Below, piece by piece: positions 1 to 7,630 of a stretch of DNA of 12,281 nucleotides. This stretch comes from Candidatus Sulfopaludibacter sp. SbA3 (lineage in GTDB: Bacteria > Acidobacteriota > Terriglobia > 20CM-2-55-15). The notes beneath the pieces are model-generated. The model saw nothing but the letters and a program-made list of their open reading frames with translations, was not told where the DNA came from and ran no database searches. Every line of letters starts with the position of its first letter. Positions within the stretch are counted from its first letter, which is position 1. The stretch is taken from NCBI GenBank assembly GCA_945861845.1, contig CAMAWS010000045.1, positions 1 to 12,281 on the forward strand. The letters run 5' to 3'. Made by a program: the position numbers and the translations under genes.

Positions 1-2064
1 AACGTTGACGGGCCCACTCGAGAACACGCGTGCAAAACCCGAAGTGAGCGTGCCCTTGTTGTGGAGATTGAACGTGGCGGATCCCGACGGCGGAATCATG
101 AACGCGCTCACGGGATCAGCGAGGCTCTCCGGCATTGCAGAGCCGTTGCCCTGAAAACTGTTCACAGTTCCCTGAACCGAACTGGTAGCCGACGGATTCC
201 TGACTGTAATCGACGTGATCCAGTCGCCGCCACCCGCAGTCTGAGCAACCGTGTTCACCACCGGCAACAACTGCGAACGAATGAGACCGCCCGGTGAAAC
301 CGCCGTGTGCATGTTCACGTAAGCGCCTTCCGGATTGCTGATCAGCGTGTTGAGCGTTGCAAGTCCCGTGGCGCTCGTCGAGTCCACGGTAACAGTTCGA
401 TACACGTTGCCGGATCCTGTCGTGCTCTCCACGGCGTTCGCGCCTGCGGCAATCCCGGTATTGATGGTCACGCCTGCGTTGATGCCCGCCGATCCGGGAT
501 GGTGAATATGCAACCCGGTTATCGTCATGGCCTCGTTGTTAGCGTAATTGATGTCGAATATAACGGTGGCGCCGTTGATCGCGCCGTTCGTGTCTCGGTT
601 GATGCGGGCCGTAAGCCATCCGGTTCCCGAAGCGCTCGAGGCCACCGGAGGCACTTCGTTCCCCGTGGTCATGTTTGTCTTGAAGTGATACGTCTCGCGC
701 GCAAGTTGTGAGCGGACGTAACCGGCCGTGTTCGTCGTTGTGTGTAGATTCACGTAGTAGGCTTCGGCATTGTCGACGAGCCCCCTAAGCGAGTCCAGGG
801 CCACGGCGTTCGCCGACGTGATGTCGACAACTCGGCCGATATAGCCGATTCCGTCATTGTCGGATACGGAATTGGTGGCGCTGATCCCGCTATCGATAAC
901 GACGCCACCGTTGGCGCCCAGCTTGCCATTGTGAATGTGCATGCCCGTGAACTGGAAGGCTCCGGAACCCAGGCTGTACCAGACATTGAAACCGACGGCG
1001 CCACTGACCACGTTTCCGGTCGTGTCGCGATCGACTCGCACATACGTGAGCGATTCCGCATTGCCCGTGGCGCCCACCGCCGGCACTTCCTCGCCTCCGG
1101 TCATCAGGTTGTAGAACACCAGTCCGTTCCGATTGAGCTGCCCTCGAATAGCTCCTCCGGCATTAACCGTTGTGTGGAGATTGATGTAGAACTGCGTTGG
1201 ATCCGCCATGATGCCGGTCAATGCGGCAAGACCCGTCGTATTCGTGCTGTCGATTTCGGCGATTCGGAAGATGTTGCCCGTGCCGCTCGGAATCGTCACG
1301 GATCGAGTTGTTCCGTTCAGGCTGCTATCGATCACGACAGGCCCGTTCACGCCCGCTGCTCCGTTGTGGAGGTGCAACCCGGTAAATGTCGTATTGCCCG
1401 GAAATCGGAAGTCCACGTCGAAGGTGACAGTACCGGAGGTGATGTTTCCCGTCGCGGGATCGCGGTTCACTTCCACCTCCACGAGCGCGGCGCCGATCGC
1501 ATCCAGGCTCGTGAGCGCCGGATTCTCAGAAAGCGGGCTCATGATCGGACGAAACGACACTTTGTTCGCCATCATTTGTCCGCGCATGTATCCGCCAGGA
1601 TTGACCGTTGTGTGGATGTTGACGTAATAGTTTTCAGGAGTCGCCAGGACCCCGGTTACCCAGCGCAAACCGGCCGTATCGGTTGCTGCGTAGTTTACCG
1701 TCCTCGAAATCCGGCCGGATCCCGCCTCCACCACGACGGGGTTCGTTCCCGAAATGCCCGTATTGATAACGACCGGTCCGTTCACCCCAACCACTCCGTT
1801 ATGAATATGCAGTCCCGTAAATGTCTGTGCCGTGGAGACGGTGTAGTCGATATCGAATACGACGGTCGCCGCATTCACATTGCCGCGCGCATCGCGAGTC
1901 ACGCGCATGGTAATCGTTCCCATGCTGTTGTCTGAAGACGCAATGGGCGGGTTTTCATTCTGCGGAATCATTCGAGTGCGAAAAACAGCGGTGTCCTGGG
2001 TGTCGGCGAATAAGCCAGGCGCTGCAAGCAGGGTGAGCAGTAGAGCAACGCAGACTGTCCTCAT
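1..2064 (-). CDS. Secreted four-CHRD-domain protein, C-terminus cut by window edge
   Basis: The minus-strand frame is open for 688 codons from ATG at 2064-2062 to the window edge, so the C-terminus is missing. Residues 1-20 form a Sec signal peptide (MRTVCVALLLTLLAAPGLFA), so the protein is exported. Four CHRD-type domains follow at about residues 27-164, 169-309, 317-454 and 460-598. Each has a GLHIHNG-like motif (84, 229, 374, 517) and ends in a motif like YVNIHTTVNPGGYMRGQ. CHRD is named from chordin; its bacterial function is unknown and a structural or binding role is likely. After residue 601 comes a different module (around DWITSITVRNPSA and FMIPPSGSATFNL), a style I associate with Acidobacteriota surface proteins. 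GGGAGGAAA lies just upstream of the start, which settles it. The gene is divergent from the efflux operon, with no evident functional link. Confidence is high for gene and domains, low for role. Confidence 0.93.
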   Translation of the reverse strand, partial: MRTVCVALLLTLLAAPGLFADTQDTAVFRTRMIPQNENPPIASSDNSMGTITMRVTRDARGNVNAATVVFDIDYTVSTAQTFTGLHIHNGVVGVNGPVVINTGISGTNPVVVEAGSGRISRTVNYAATDTAGLRWVTGVLATPENYYVNIHTTVNPGGYMRGQMMANKVSFRPIMSPLSENPALTSLDAIGAALVEVEVNRDPATGNITSGTVTFDVDFRFPGNTTFTGLHLHNGAAGVNGPVVIDSSLNGTTRSVTIPSGTGNIFRIAEIDSTNTTGLAALTGIMADPTQFYINLHTTVNAGGAIRGQLNRNGLVFYNLMTGGEEVPAVGATGNAESLTYVRVDRDTTGNVVSGAVGFNVWYSLGSGAFQFTGMHIHNGKLGANGGVVIDSGISATNSVSDNDGIGYIGRVVDITSANAVALDSLRGLVDNAEAYYVNLHTTTNTAGYVRSQLARETYHFKTNMTTGNEVPPVASSASGTGWLTARINRDTNGAINGATVIFDINYANNEAMTITGLHIHHPGSAGINAGVTINTGIAAGANAVESTTGSGNVYRTVTVDSTSATGLATLNTLISNPEGAYVNMHTAVSPGGLIRSQLLPVVNTVAQTAGGGDWITSITVRNPSATSSVQGTVNSFQGNGSAMPESLADPVSAFMIPPSGSATFNLHNKGTLTSGFARVFSSGPVNV
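271..1986 (-). repeat. Four tandem CHRD domain units within the minus-strand gene
   Basis: The CHRD units recur with a period of about 145 residues: the GL/MH(I/L)H motifs sit at residues 84, 229, 374 and 517. The units are diverged in sequence, so this is an old protein-domain repeat and not a recent DNA duplication. The fourth unit differs most in its central motif (GLHIHHP in place of GLHIHNG). Confidence 0.85.
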
Positions 2065-2067
2065 GAA

Positions 2068-2076
2068 TTTCCTCCC
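2068..2076 (-). promoter_or_regulatory. Strong ribosome binding site of the CHRD gene
   Basis: On the minus strand GGGAGGAAA is followed by TTC and then the ATG at 2064. This is a near-consensus Shine-Dalgarno and fixes the start of the CHRD gene directly before a clear signal peptide. Confidence 0.8.
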
Positions 2077-2232
2077 GTGTCTGCCGCGGCAACCTGCGGC
2101 ACGACGAGTAATGCTTTTCGAGTTTTCAGCTTGATCTTCTCTTGGGGGGTGGGCGGAACGTACGTAGTTTAATGGCTCAGCCTCAAGATGCAATCTTTAA
2201 ATCGACTCCCGGTGGTAGACTTTATCGACTCC
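2077..2232. other. Divergent intergenic region between CHRD gene and efflux operon
   Basis: This spacer must hold the promoters of both divergent transcription units. I see an 8-bp perfect palindrome ACGTACGT at 2158-2165 and an AT-rich CTTTAAAT near 2196, but no convincing paired -35/-10 on either strand. No regulator binding site can be named. Confidence 0.4.
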
Positions 2233-3453
2233 ATGAACACACGAACTCTTCTCCTCTCGTTATTAGGATTACTGGCGCTTTCCGCGTGCAGTTCACCCCC
2301 GGCAGGGCCTCCCGGAGGCATGACCTTTCCGCCGACGCCTGTGCGGATTGCGCAGGCCGCGGAAGAGTCCGTCCCTGTCGAACTGAAGGCAGTTGGTACC
2401 GTGGAACCCCAGGCCTCGGTCGAAGTGAAGTCCCAGGTGGCAGGACAGCTTCTGAGCGTGCGCTTCACGGAAGGCGCAAACGTCCGCGAGGGCGACCTGC
2501 TGTTCGAGATTGATTCCAAGCCTTATCGCGATGCGCTCCGGCGGGCGCAAGCGGACGTTACCAGGGACCAGGCGCAACTGCGGCAAGCGGAAGCTCGCCT
2601 CGCTCGAGACCAGGCCCAACTGAAGAATGCGCAGGCGGATGCCGAACGATTCCTTCAGCTCGCCGCACAGGGATTGGCGCCACGCATGCAGGAAGCCCAA
2701 ATACGGACTGCGGCAGAAGTGGCCGTGCAAGCGGTTCGCGCCGATGAAGCGGAAATCGAAAGTATTCGCGCCGCGCTTGAGAGTTCTCGCTCCACCGTAG
2801 ACCGCGCCCAACTCGAACTCAGTTACTGCGAAATCCATTCGCCCATCTCCGGCCGGGCAGGCAACGTGCTGGTTCACCCGGGAAACCTGGTGAAAGCAAA
2901 TGGCGACGGTCCGCTGGTTGTCATCAATCAGATCAGTCCGATCTTTGCGACTTTCGGCGTGCCGGAGCGATACCTCGCTACAATCGCCCAGAAAAGCTCG
3001 GGCCGGAAACTCGCCGTCAAGGCGTCCATTGAGTCCTTTGGCTCCACGGACAAAGCATCCGGTCAAGGTTCAACCGGAACGCTCAGCGTGATCGATAACA
3101 CGGTGGCTCCAAACACCGGGACCATTCGCCTGAAGGCGGTTTTCAATAACGCCGATGCGCAGCTCTGGCCTGGGCAATTCGTCAACATCGTCCTGACGCT
3201 CGACCGGCGGACAGCTATCGTGGTTCCTGCGGAGTCCGTGCAGGCCGGCCAACAGGGTTCATTTGTATATGTCGTGAAGCCCGATCAGACGGTCGAACCG
3301 CGTCCTGTAACCACCGGACAGACATACTCGGGCAAGGTCATCATTGAAAGCGGCATCGCCATCGGTGAAACCGTGGTTACGGATGGGCAGTCACGCCTGT
3401 TCCCCGGCGCAAAGATTCAGCCGCAGGGCCAGCAGGGCCAGCAGGGCAGCTAG
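2233..3453 (+). CDS. RND efflux periplasmic adaptor lipoprotein (membrane fusion protein, AcrA/MdtA-like)
   Basis: This 406-residue protein links the inner-membrane RND pump to an outer-membrane channel in the periplasm. The start at 2233 is preferred over an in-frame ATG at 2188 because it puts a lipoprotein signal first: MNTRTLLLSLLGLLALSAC, with lipobox LSAC and lipidated Cys19. A Pro/Gly-rich linker follows. The first lipoyl half is at about 55-95 (SQVAGQLLSVRFTEGANVREGDLL). An Ala/Gln/Arg-rich coiled-coil hairpin spans 99-192, the second lipoyl half is near 195-220 (YCEIHSPISGRAGNVLVHPG), and a beta-barrel and membrane-proximal domain run from 235 to 395. The tail is a Gln/Gly repeat (QGQQGQQGS). 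Length and domain order match the family. The next gene starts 2 nt after the stop, so the two are co-transcribed and probably translationally coupled. The ribosome binding site is weak (GGTGG near 2212). The substrate cannot be told. Confidence 0.95.
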   Translation: MNTRTLLLSLLGLLALSACSSPPAGPPGGMTFPPTPVRIAQAAEESVPVELKAVGTVEPQASVEVKSQVAGQLLSVRFTEGANVREGDLLFEIDSKPYRDALRRAQADVTRDQAQLRQAEARLARDQAQLKNAQADAERFLQLAAQGLAPRMQEAQIRTAAEVAVQAVRADEAEIESIRAALESSRSTVDRAQLELSYCEIHSPISGRAGNVLVHPGNLVKANGDGPLVVINQISPIFATFGVPERYLATIAQKSSGRKLAVKASIESFGSTDKASGQGSTGTLSVIDNTVAPNTGTIRLKAVFNNADAQLWPGQFVNIVLTLDRRTAIVVPAESVQAGQQGSFVYVVKPDQTVEPRPVTTGQTYSGKVIIESGIAIGETVVTDGQSRLFPGAKIQPQGQQGQQGS

Positions 3454-3455
3454 TC

Positions 3456-6400
3456 ATGCATTTCTCGCGCATCTTCATCGAACGCCCCGTCATGACGACA
3501 CTGGTCACGTTCGCGATCCTGCTTTTCGGCATCGTGGCGTTCCGCGTGTTGCCGATTGCCGCGTTGCCGAGCATCGACTATCCAACAATACAGGTGCAGG
3601 CGTTCCAGCCCGGCGCCAGTCCTGAGACAATGGCTTCGTCGATTGCGACGCCGCTCGAGCGGGTGTTTTCCACGATCGCAGGCGTGCAGTCGATGAGTTC
3701 CTCGAACAACCAGGGAGCGACCACGATCACGATTCAATTCGGCCTGGATCGCGATATCGACGCCGCCGCGCAGGATGTTCAGGCCGCCATTGCCCAGGCC
3801 CAGCTGCCGCCAATGCCCCGCCCGCCTTCGTATGTAAAGTCGAATCCATCCGAATTTCCGATCCTCTTTTTCTCGCTGAGTTCGGACACCCTGCCGATGT
3901 CCACCGTTAACGAGTACGCGGAAACGATGCTGGCCCAGCGGATGTCCACCGTCAGCGGTGTATCCCGCGTGCAGATCTTCGGCCCGCAGAAATACGCCGT
4001 CCGCATAGAAGCCGATCCTGACCTGCTCCTGGCGCACAATGTCGGCATCGACGAGGTACAGCGCGCCGTGCAGCAGGCCAACGTGAACCTGCCCACGGGA
4101 AAACTCTATGGGGACAGGCAGGCATTCACGGTCCAGTCCACCGGCCAGTTGACGACCGCTGCGGCGTATCGGCCGCTGATTGTGGAATGGCGCAACGGAG
4201 TGCCGCTGCGGCTGGAACAGCTGGCCAACGTCATCGACAGCGTCGAGGACGACAAGACCATCGCATGGTTTAACGGCGAACGCGCCATGTTCCTGGCAGT
4301 GTCCCGGCAGCCGGGCACGAACACAGTCGCAATCGTCGATCGGGTCCGCGCACTGATGCCCGAACTGCAGGCGGCTCTGCCGCCAAGCGTCAAGCTTGTC
4401 GTTGCCTTTGACGGTTCGGAGACCGTTCGCGGATCGATTGGCGATGTCGAGTTCACCCTCATGCTGACGATCGCACTGGTTGTCATGGTCATCTTCGTGT
4501 TCCTGCGTAACCTGTCGTCGACGCTGATTCCGGGATCGGCCGTCGTGCTGTCCATCATCGGCACATTCGCCATGATGTACATGTTCGACTACAGCCTGAA
4601 CACGCTGTCGCTGATGGCGCTCACGCTGTCTGTGGGCTTCGTTGTGGACGACGCGATCGTCATGCTCGAAAACATCGTCCGGTACATGGAGATGGGCAAG
4701 GGCCGGTACGAAGCGGCCATGCTGGCCTCAAAGGAAATCGGATTCACGATCGTGTCGATGACCGTGTCGCTGGTGGCGGTATTCATCCCTGTACTCTTCA
4801 TGAGGGGAATGGTCGGCCGCGTCCTGCATGAATTTTCCGTCACGATCATTGTCGCCATCCTGATCTCCGGATTCGTCTCGCTGACGTTTACGCCGATGCT
4901 CGGCAGCCGGTTCCTGCCGCCTCACAACCGCAGGCATGGAAGGCTGTATCGGGCTCTTGAGCATGGCTTCGACATGCTCGCCTCCGCTTACGACTACACG
5001 CTCCGGAAGACAATGCATCACCGGATCGTAACTATGACCGTGGCAGCCGCGATGCTCGTGGGTACGGTGTATCTTTTCATGACGATGCCCACGGGTTTCA
5101 TTCCGAGCCAGGACCAGGGATTTCTTTTCGGCGTCACGATGGCCGGGCAGGACGTGTCGTTCGAATCGATGGCGGAGAAACAGAAGGCTGTCTCGGATAT
5201 TGTTCAGGCAGACCCGAACGTCGAAAACGCGATCACATTCGCCGGACAGAGTAATTCGTCGTTTCTATTTTCGAAACTGAAGCCGCGCGGCGAGCGCGCG
5301 CTTTCGGTCGATGAAACCATCGGGGCGTTGCGTCCGAAACTCGGCGCGGTCCCGGGAATGATGACGTTTCTCCAGAACCCGCCCCCGATCACCATCAACG
5401 GCCAGTTCACCAGCAGCATCTACCAGATGGTCGTCCAGAGCGTAAACCTCCAGGAAATTTACACGTGGGTGCCGCAGCTCGCCGGCAAGATCCGGACGCT
5501 TCCTGGATTCCTGGATGTGAACAGCGACGTACAGGTAGCCAGCCCGCAGGTCACCGTGGATATCGACCGCGACCGGGCTTTCGCGCTTGGCGTAACGCCC
5601 CAGCAGATTCAGGACGCACTGTATACGTCGTATGGCGATCGGCAGATATCCAGTATCTATGCGCCTGCGAACCAATATTCCGTGATTCTTGAAGTCAAGC
5701 CGGAGTATCAGAACACCCCGGATGCACTGTCGCGGATTACCATCCGGTCCTCAACCGGCGCGCTCATACCTCTCGAACAGATCACTACAACGAGGCGGAC
5801 TGTCGGCCCGCTCAGCGTGAATCATTTCGGACAGCTTCCCGCCGCGACGATTTCGTTCAACCTGCAGCCCGGGGTCTCATTGGGTGACGCCGCTGCTACT
5901 GTTGAGCAGGTTGTCCGGGACCTGCGGATTCCGGCCAGCGTGACGACGAGCTTTCAAGGAACGGTCAAGGAGTTCCAGGAGTCGTTTCAGGGAATGACCA
6001 TCCTGCTGATCGTGGCCATTCTTGTGATTTACATCGTCCTCGGGGTTCTGTACGAAAGCTTCATTCATCCGATCACGATTCTGTCAGGCCTTCCGTCCGC
6101 AGTATTCGGCGCGCTGCTCACGTTGACCCTGTTCGGAAAACAGCTCGACCTGTACGCGTTTGTAGGACTGATCATGCTTTTCGGAGTGGTGAAGAAAAAC
6201 GCAATCATGATGATCGACTTCGCCCTCGAAGCGCAGCGCGGAGGCAAGAGTGCCGAAGAAGCGATATACCAGGGCTGCATCCTGCGATTCCGCCCCATCA
6301 TGATGACCACAATGGCTGCCCTGCTCGGGACGCTGCCCATCGCCCTTGGCTATGGCGAGGGCGCCGATGCGCGCCAACCACTGGGACTGGCCGTGGTGGG

Positions 6401-6521
6401 AGGCCTCATGGTTTCGCAGTTCCTGACCCTCTATATCACCCCAGTGTTTTACCTCTATATGGAGCGCCTTCGGACGTGGCGCGCCAAACCGGCAACCGGG
6501 ATGGAACGAGTCAGCGCGTAA
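3456..6521 (+). CDS. RND multidrug efflux transporter permease (HAE1 family, MdtB/MdtC/AcrB-like)
   Basis: This is a 1021-residue inner-membrane drug/proton antiporter, full length for the HAE1 family. The N-terminus is typical (FSRIFIERPVMTTLVTFAIL, first membrane helix). Two large periplasmic loops lie at about 40-330 and 550-845. The membrane helix clusters are at about 332-480 and 848-1000. The proton-relay residues are present: Asp398-Asp399 in GFVVDDAIVMLENI (AcrB D407/D408), Lys914 in VVKKNAIMMIDF (AcrB K940) and an Arg in RFRPIMMT near 946 (AcrB R971). The pump should therefore be active. It starts 2 nt after the adaptor gene and ends 2 nt before the small HTH gene. No TolC-type gene is in the window, so the outer-membrane channel must be encoded elsewhere. 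Substrate is unknown; the loop style looks closer to MdtB/MdtC than to AcrB. Confidence 0.97.
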   Translation: MHFSRIFIERPVMTTLVTFAILLFGIVAFRVLPIAALPSIDYPTIQVQAFQPGASPETMASSIATPLERVFSTIAGVQSMSSSNNQGATTITIQFGLDRDIDAAAQDVQAAIAQAQLPPMPRPPSYVKSNPSEFPILFFSLSSDTLPMSTVNEYAETMLAQRMSTVSGVSRVQIFGPQKYAVRIEADPDLLLAHNVGIDEVQRAVQQANVNLPTGKLYGDRQAFTVQSTGQLTTAAAYRPLIVEWRNGVPLRLEQLANVIDSVEDDKTIAWFNGERAMFLAVSRQPGTNTVAIVDRVRALMPELQAALPPSVKLVVAFDGSETVRGSIGDVEFTLMLTIALVVMVIFVFLRNLSSTLIPGSAVVLSIIGTFAMMYMFDYSLNTLSLMALTLSVGFVVDDAIVMLENIVRYMEMGKGRYEAAMLASKEIGFTIVSMTVSLVAVFIPVLFMRGMVGRVLHEFSVTIIVAILISGFVSLTFTPMLGSRFLPPHNRRHGRLYRALEHGFDMLASAYDYTLRKTMHHRIVTMTVAAAMLVGTVYLFMTMPTGFIPSQDQGFLFGVTMAGQDVSFESMAEKQKAVSDIVQADPNVENAITFAGQSNSSFLFSKLKPRGERALSVDETIGALRPKLGAVPGMMTFLQNPPPITINGQFTSSIYQMVVQSVNLQEIYTWVPQLAGKIRTLPGFLDVNSDVQVASPQVTVDIDRDRAFALGVTPQQIQDALYTSYGDRQISSIYAPANQYSVILEVKPEYQNTPDALSRITIRSSTGALIPLEQITTTRRTVGPLSVNHFGQLPAATISFNLQPGVSLGDAAATVEQVVRDLRIPASVTTSFQGTVKEFQESFQGMTILLIVAILVIYIVLGVLYESFIHPITILSGLPSAVFGALLTLTLFGKQLDLYAFVGLIMLFGVVKKNAIMMIDFALEAQRGGKSAEEAIYQGCILRFRPIMMTTMAALLGTLPIALGYGEGADARQPLGLAVVGGLMVSQFLTLYITPVFYLYMERLRTWRAKPATGMERVSA

Positions 6522-6523
6522 TC

Positions 6524-6766
6524 ATGAAACCTCTGGGCCAGTACATCGAAGAGACCGGAATGAGCCTCGATCAGCTCGTCACAGCTTCAGGACTGGAGAC
6601 CAAACTGGTTAAGGCCATTGTGGAGGGCAACTACACCCCCAGTCCGTCCGAGCGTCAACGGCTCGCCGCGGCTATCGGCGTTTCGATCGACGACATCGCA
6701 TGGGGACACGCGGTCCCGGTCGACCACATCCGCGGCAACGGCCCCCAATCCGGACGCTCAACTTAA
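6524..6766 (+). CDS. Small XRE-type helix-turn-helix protein in the RND operon
   Basis: This is an 80-residue protein with a Cro/C1-type (XRE) helix-turn-helix at about residues 13-58: MSLDQLVTASGLETKLVKAI, then a turn and RQRLAAAIGVSIDDIA. ATG at 6524 lies 2 nt after the RND stop; in-frame upstream starts would sit inside the RND gene, so coupled translation from 6524 is favoured. There is no effector domain. After the HTH comes a short tail, WGHAVPVDHIRGNGPQSGRS, rich in Gly, His and Pro, that is not part of a standard XRE fold. It could be a local regulator of the pump, but efflux repressors are more often TetR, MarR or LysR proteins and usually divergent. DNA binding is a family inference and the target is unknown. 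Confidence 0.8.
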   Translation: MKPLGQYIEETGMSLDQLVTASGLETKLVKAIVEGNYTPSPSERQRLAAAIGVSIDDIAWGHAVPVDHIRGNGPQSGRST

Positions 6767-6780
6767 TACGCCTCAGTTCA

Positions 6781-6839
6781 TCCTGTCAGGTCGGACCGTT
6801 TGCGGCCCGGAGAGTCCACGTAGCGCCCTCCTTACAGGA
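6781..6839. repeat. Imperfect inverted repeat between convergent genes
   Basis: TCCTGTCAGG at 6781-6790 pairs with CCTTACAGGA at 6830-6839, with one mismatch and a loop of about 39 nt. It lies between the convergent HTH gene and the toxin gene, and the right arm includes the toxin stop codon. No U-tract follows on either side, so a terminator role is only possible and chance pairing cannot be excluded. Confidence 0.3.
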
Positions 6840-7215
6840 CGTACGGAACCACTACGAATCGGTGGCGCTTCGGGGGGAAGTCACCAACATCGCGCGTTGC
6901 CAACTTCAGTTTGTGGTGCTTTGCAATCGCCGCCTGAAAGGCATCTGGCATCTTCCAGCGGTATCGTCTACGTAACGTCGCGGCCAGATCGGCTATGGTG
7001 CGGTCAATGATCAGCGTCGGAAAGCAATCGAGCAGCGTGCGCGCAAGTTTCCTGTCCTTGCCCTCAAAACCAGCAAGGACTTCGGCGCGGGTGATGACTG
7101 AGATTGCAAGACGTCCCTGCGTCTGCGAGAGGTACTCGGTCGCAGATGTTATTCCGTTAAAATGGTCGATGAGAATCACAGAATCAGCCAGAATCTTCAG
7201 GCCTGTCTCTGCCAT
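6832..7215 (-). CDS. vapC: PIN-domain ribonuclease toxin (VapC-type)
   Basis: This is a 127-residue PIN-domain protein; VapC toxins are metal-dependent RNases that cut tRNA or rRNA. The acidic active-site residues are in the expected places: Asp11 in ILADSVILIDHF, Glu45 in VITRAEVLAGF, Asp91 in KMPDAFQAAIA and Asp109 (with Asp112) in LATRDVGDFP. The start at 7215 is chosen because AAGGGAAC lies just upstream and because the usual VapC N-terminus begins there. An in-frame ATG at 7263 would add 16 residues without family resemblance. The gene overlaps the end of the antitoxin gene by 19 bp, the usual order for a coupled pair. The protein looks complete and active. The RNA target cannot be told from sequence. 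Confidence 0.9.
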   Translation of the reverse strand: MAETGLKILADSVILIDHFNGITSATEYLSQTQGRLAISVITRAEVLAGFEGKDRKLARTLLDCFPTLIIDRTIADLAATLRRRYRWKMPDAFQAAIAKHHKLKLATRDVGDFPPKRHRFVVVPYVL

Positions 7216-7439
7216 TGTTCCCTTATGCGGCGCTGATACGCCAAGGCATCGCCTGCCTTCCACATTCCACTGGTCCGCTTCAGCAACTCATCCATCGAGG
7301 GAGACCCGCCGCTCTTCTCATCGCGATATCTTTGAACCGCAGTGCGTATGAGTTCAGCCATGGATAGTTTCTCTTCCCTGGCGCGGCGGTCCAGCCAGTC
7401 TTTGCTTTCCTGATCGAGACTTATCACGGTACGGATCAT
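7197..7439 (-). CDS. vapB: Ribbon-helix-helix antitoxin (VapB/CopG-type)
   Basis: This 80-residue protein neutralises the PIN toxin encoded just downstream and probably represses its own promoter. The N-terminus is a ribbon-helix-helix DNA-binding fold: beta strand MIRTVISL, helix 1 at about 10-23 (ESKDWLDRRAREEK) and helix 2 at about 26-40 (MAELIRTAVQRYRDE). The C-terminal part (SMDELLKRTSGMWKAGDAL) is the expected toxin-binding region. GGAAGGAT at 7446-7453 (minus strand) lies 6 nt before the ATG and supports this start. The toxin ATG sits inside the last codons of this gene, which couples their translation. Upstream are two GATATC boxes flanking a plausible -10. Family assignment among RHH antitoxins is approximate. 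Confidence 0.88.
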   Translation of the reverse strand: MIRTVISLDQESKDWLDRRAREEKLSMAELIRTAVQRYRDEKSGGSPSMDELLKRTSGMWKAGDALAYQRRIREQWQRQA

Positions 7440-7452
7440 GGTTGCATCCTTC

Positions 7453-7488
7453 CGATATCAGTTTAGCCGCAGTGATATCACCTGGCAA
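7453..7488 (-). promoter_or_regulatory. Toxin-antitoxin promoter with paired GATATC operator
   Basis: Read on the minus strand, TTGCCA (7488-7483) is followed by a 17-nt spacer and TAAACT (7465-7460), a sigma70-like promoter about 20 bp upstream of the antitoxin ATG. Two near-identical boxes overlap it: TGATATCA at 7473-7480 in the spacer and CGATATCA at 7453-7460 at the downstream edge of the -10. They are 20 bp apart, about two helical turns. This suits cooperative binding by RHH dimers on one DNA face. The promoter and operator roles are inferred. Confidence 0.6.
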
Positions 7489-7490
7489 TG

Positions 7491-7514
7491 ACTGATCCTG
7501 AGACTGATCCTGAG
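7491..7514. repeat. 12-bp perfect tandem duplication upstream of the toxin-antitoxin promoter
   Basis: ACTGATCCTGAG occurs twice in direct succession (7491-7502 and 7503-7514), then ACT begins a third copy before the match stops. It lies just upstream of the antitoxin -35 and about 115 bp before the receptor gene. It may be a slippage duplication or a protein binding site. Confidence 0.7.
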
Positions 7515-7630
7515 ACTCGGAAGTGCGTCAGGTTCGGCATCTCTTAAGAGTTTCTGAAGTTTTAGTCAGATTCCGCACTGGCCGCTGGATGTGCTCTATA
7601 TTTTCAACGACCAACAGCCAGGGGGAATGA
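7515..7630 (+). promoter_or_regulatory. Leader and promoter region of the TonB receptor operon
   Basis: The region holds a perfect 10-bp palindrome CTCTTAAGAG (7541-7550) and a possible -10, TATATT (7597-7602), 28 nt before the receptor ATG. No good -35 lies at the matching distance. The leader is too short and lacks the conserved boxes for a cobalamin riboswitch. The palindrome could be an operator, but no known Fur or B12-regulator site is recognised. Confidence 0.35.

Noticed and set aside
931..1935. Long plus-strand open frame of 334 codons
   Set aside because: It lies antisense to the CHRD gene, is rich in Arg, His, Ser and Asp without any fold, and has no ribosome binding site. The minus-strand frame has a signal peptide and repeated domains.
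2188..2232. Upstream in-frame start for the adaptor
   Set aside because: It would put 15 non-hydrophobic residues before a textbook lipoprotein signal and has no better ribosome binding site.
2293..3066. Minus-strand open frame of 257 codons
   Set aside because: It is a shadow of the adaptor gene, Arg/His/Gly-rich, with no motif or start signal.
3421..3450. Short GGCCAGCAG repeat at the end of the adaptor gene
   Set aside because: It encodes a Gln/Gly tail of the protein; it is low-complexity coding sequence and not a mobile or regulatory repeat.
7515..7630. Cobalamin riboswitch before the receptor operon
   Set aside because: The leader is too short and the conserved B12 box and core helices are not visible.
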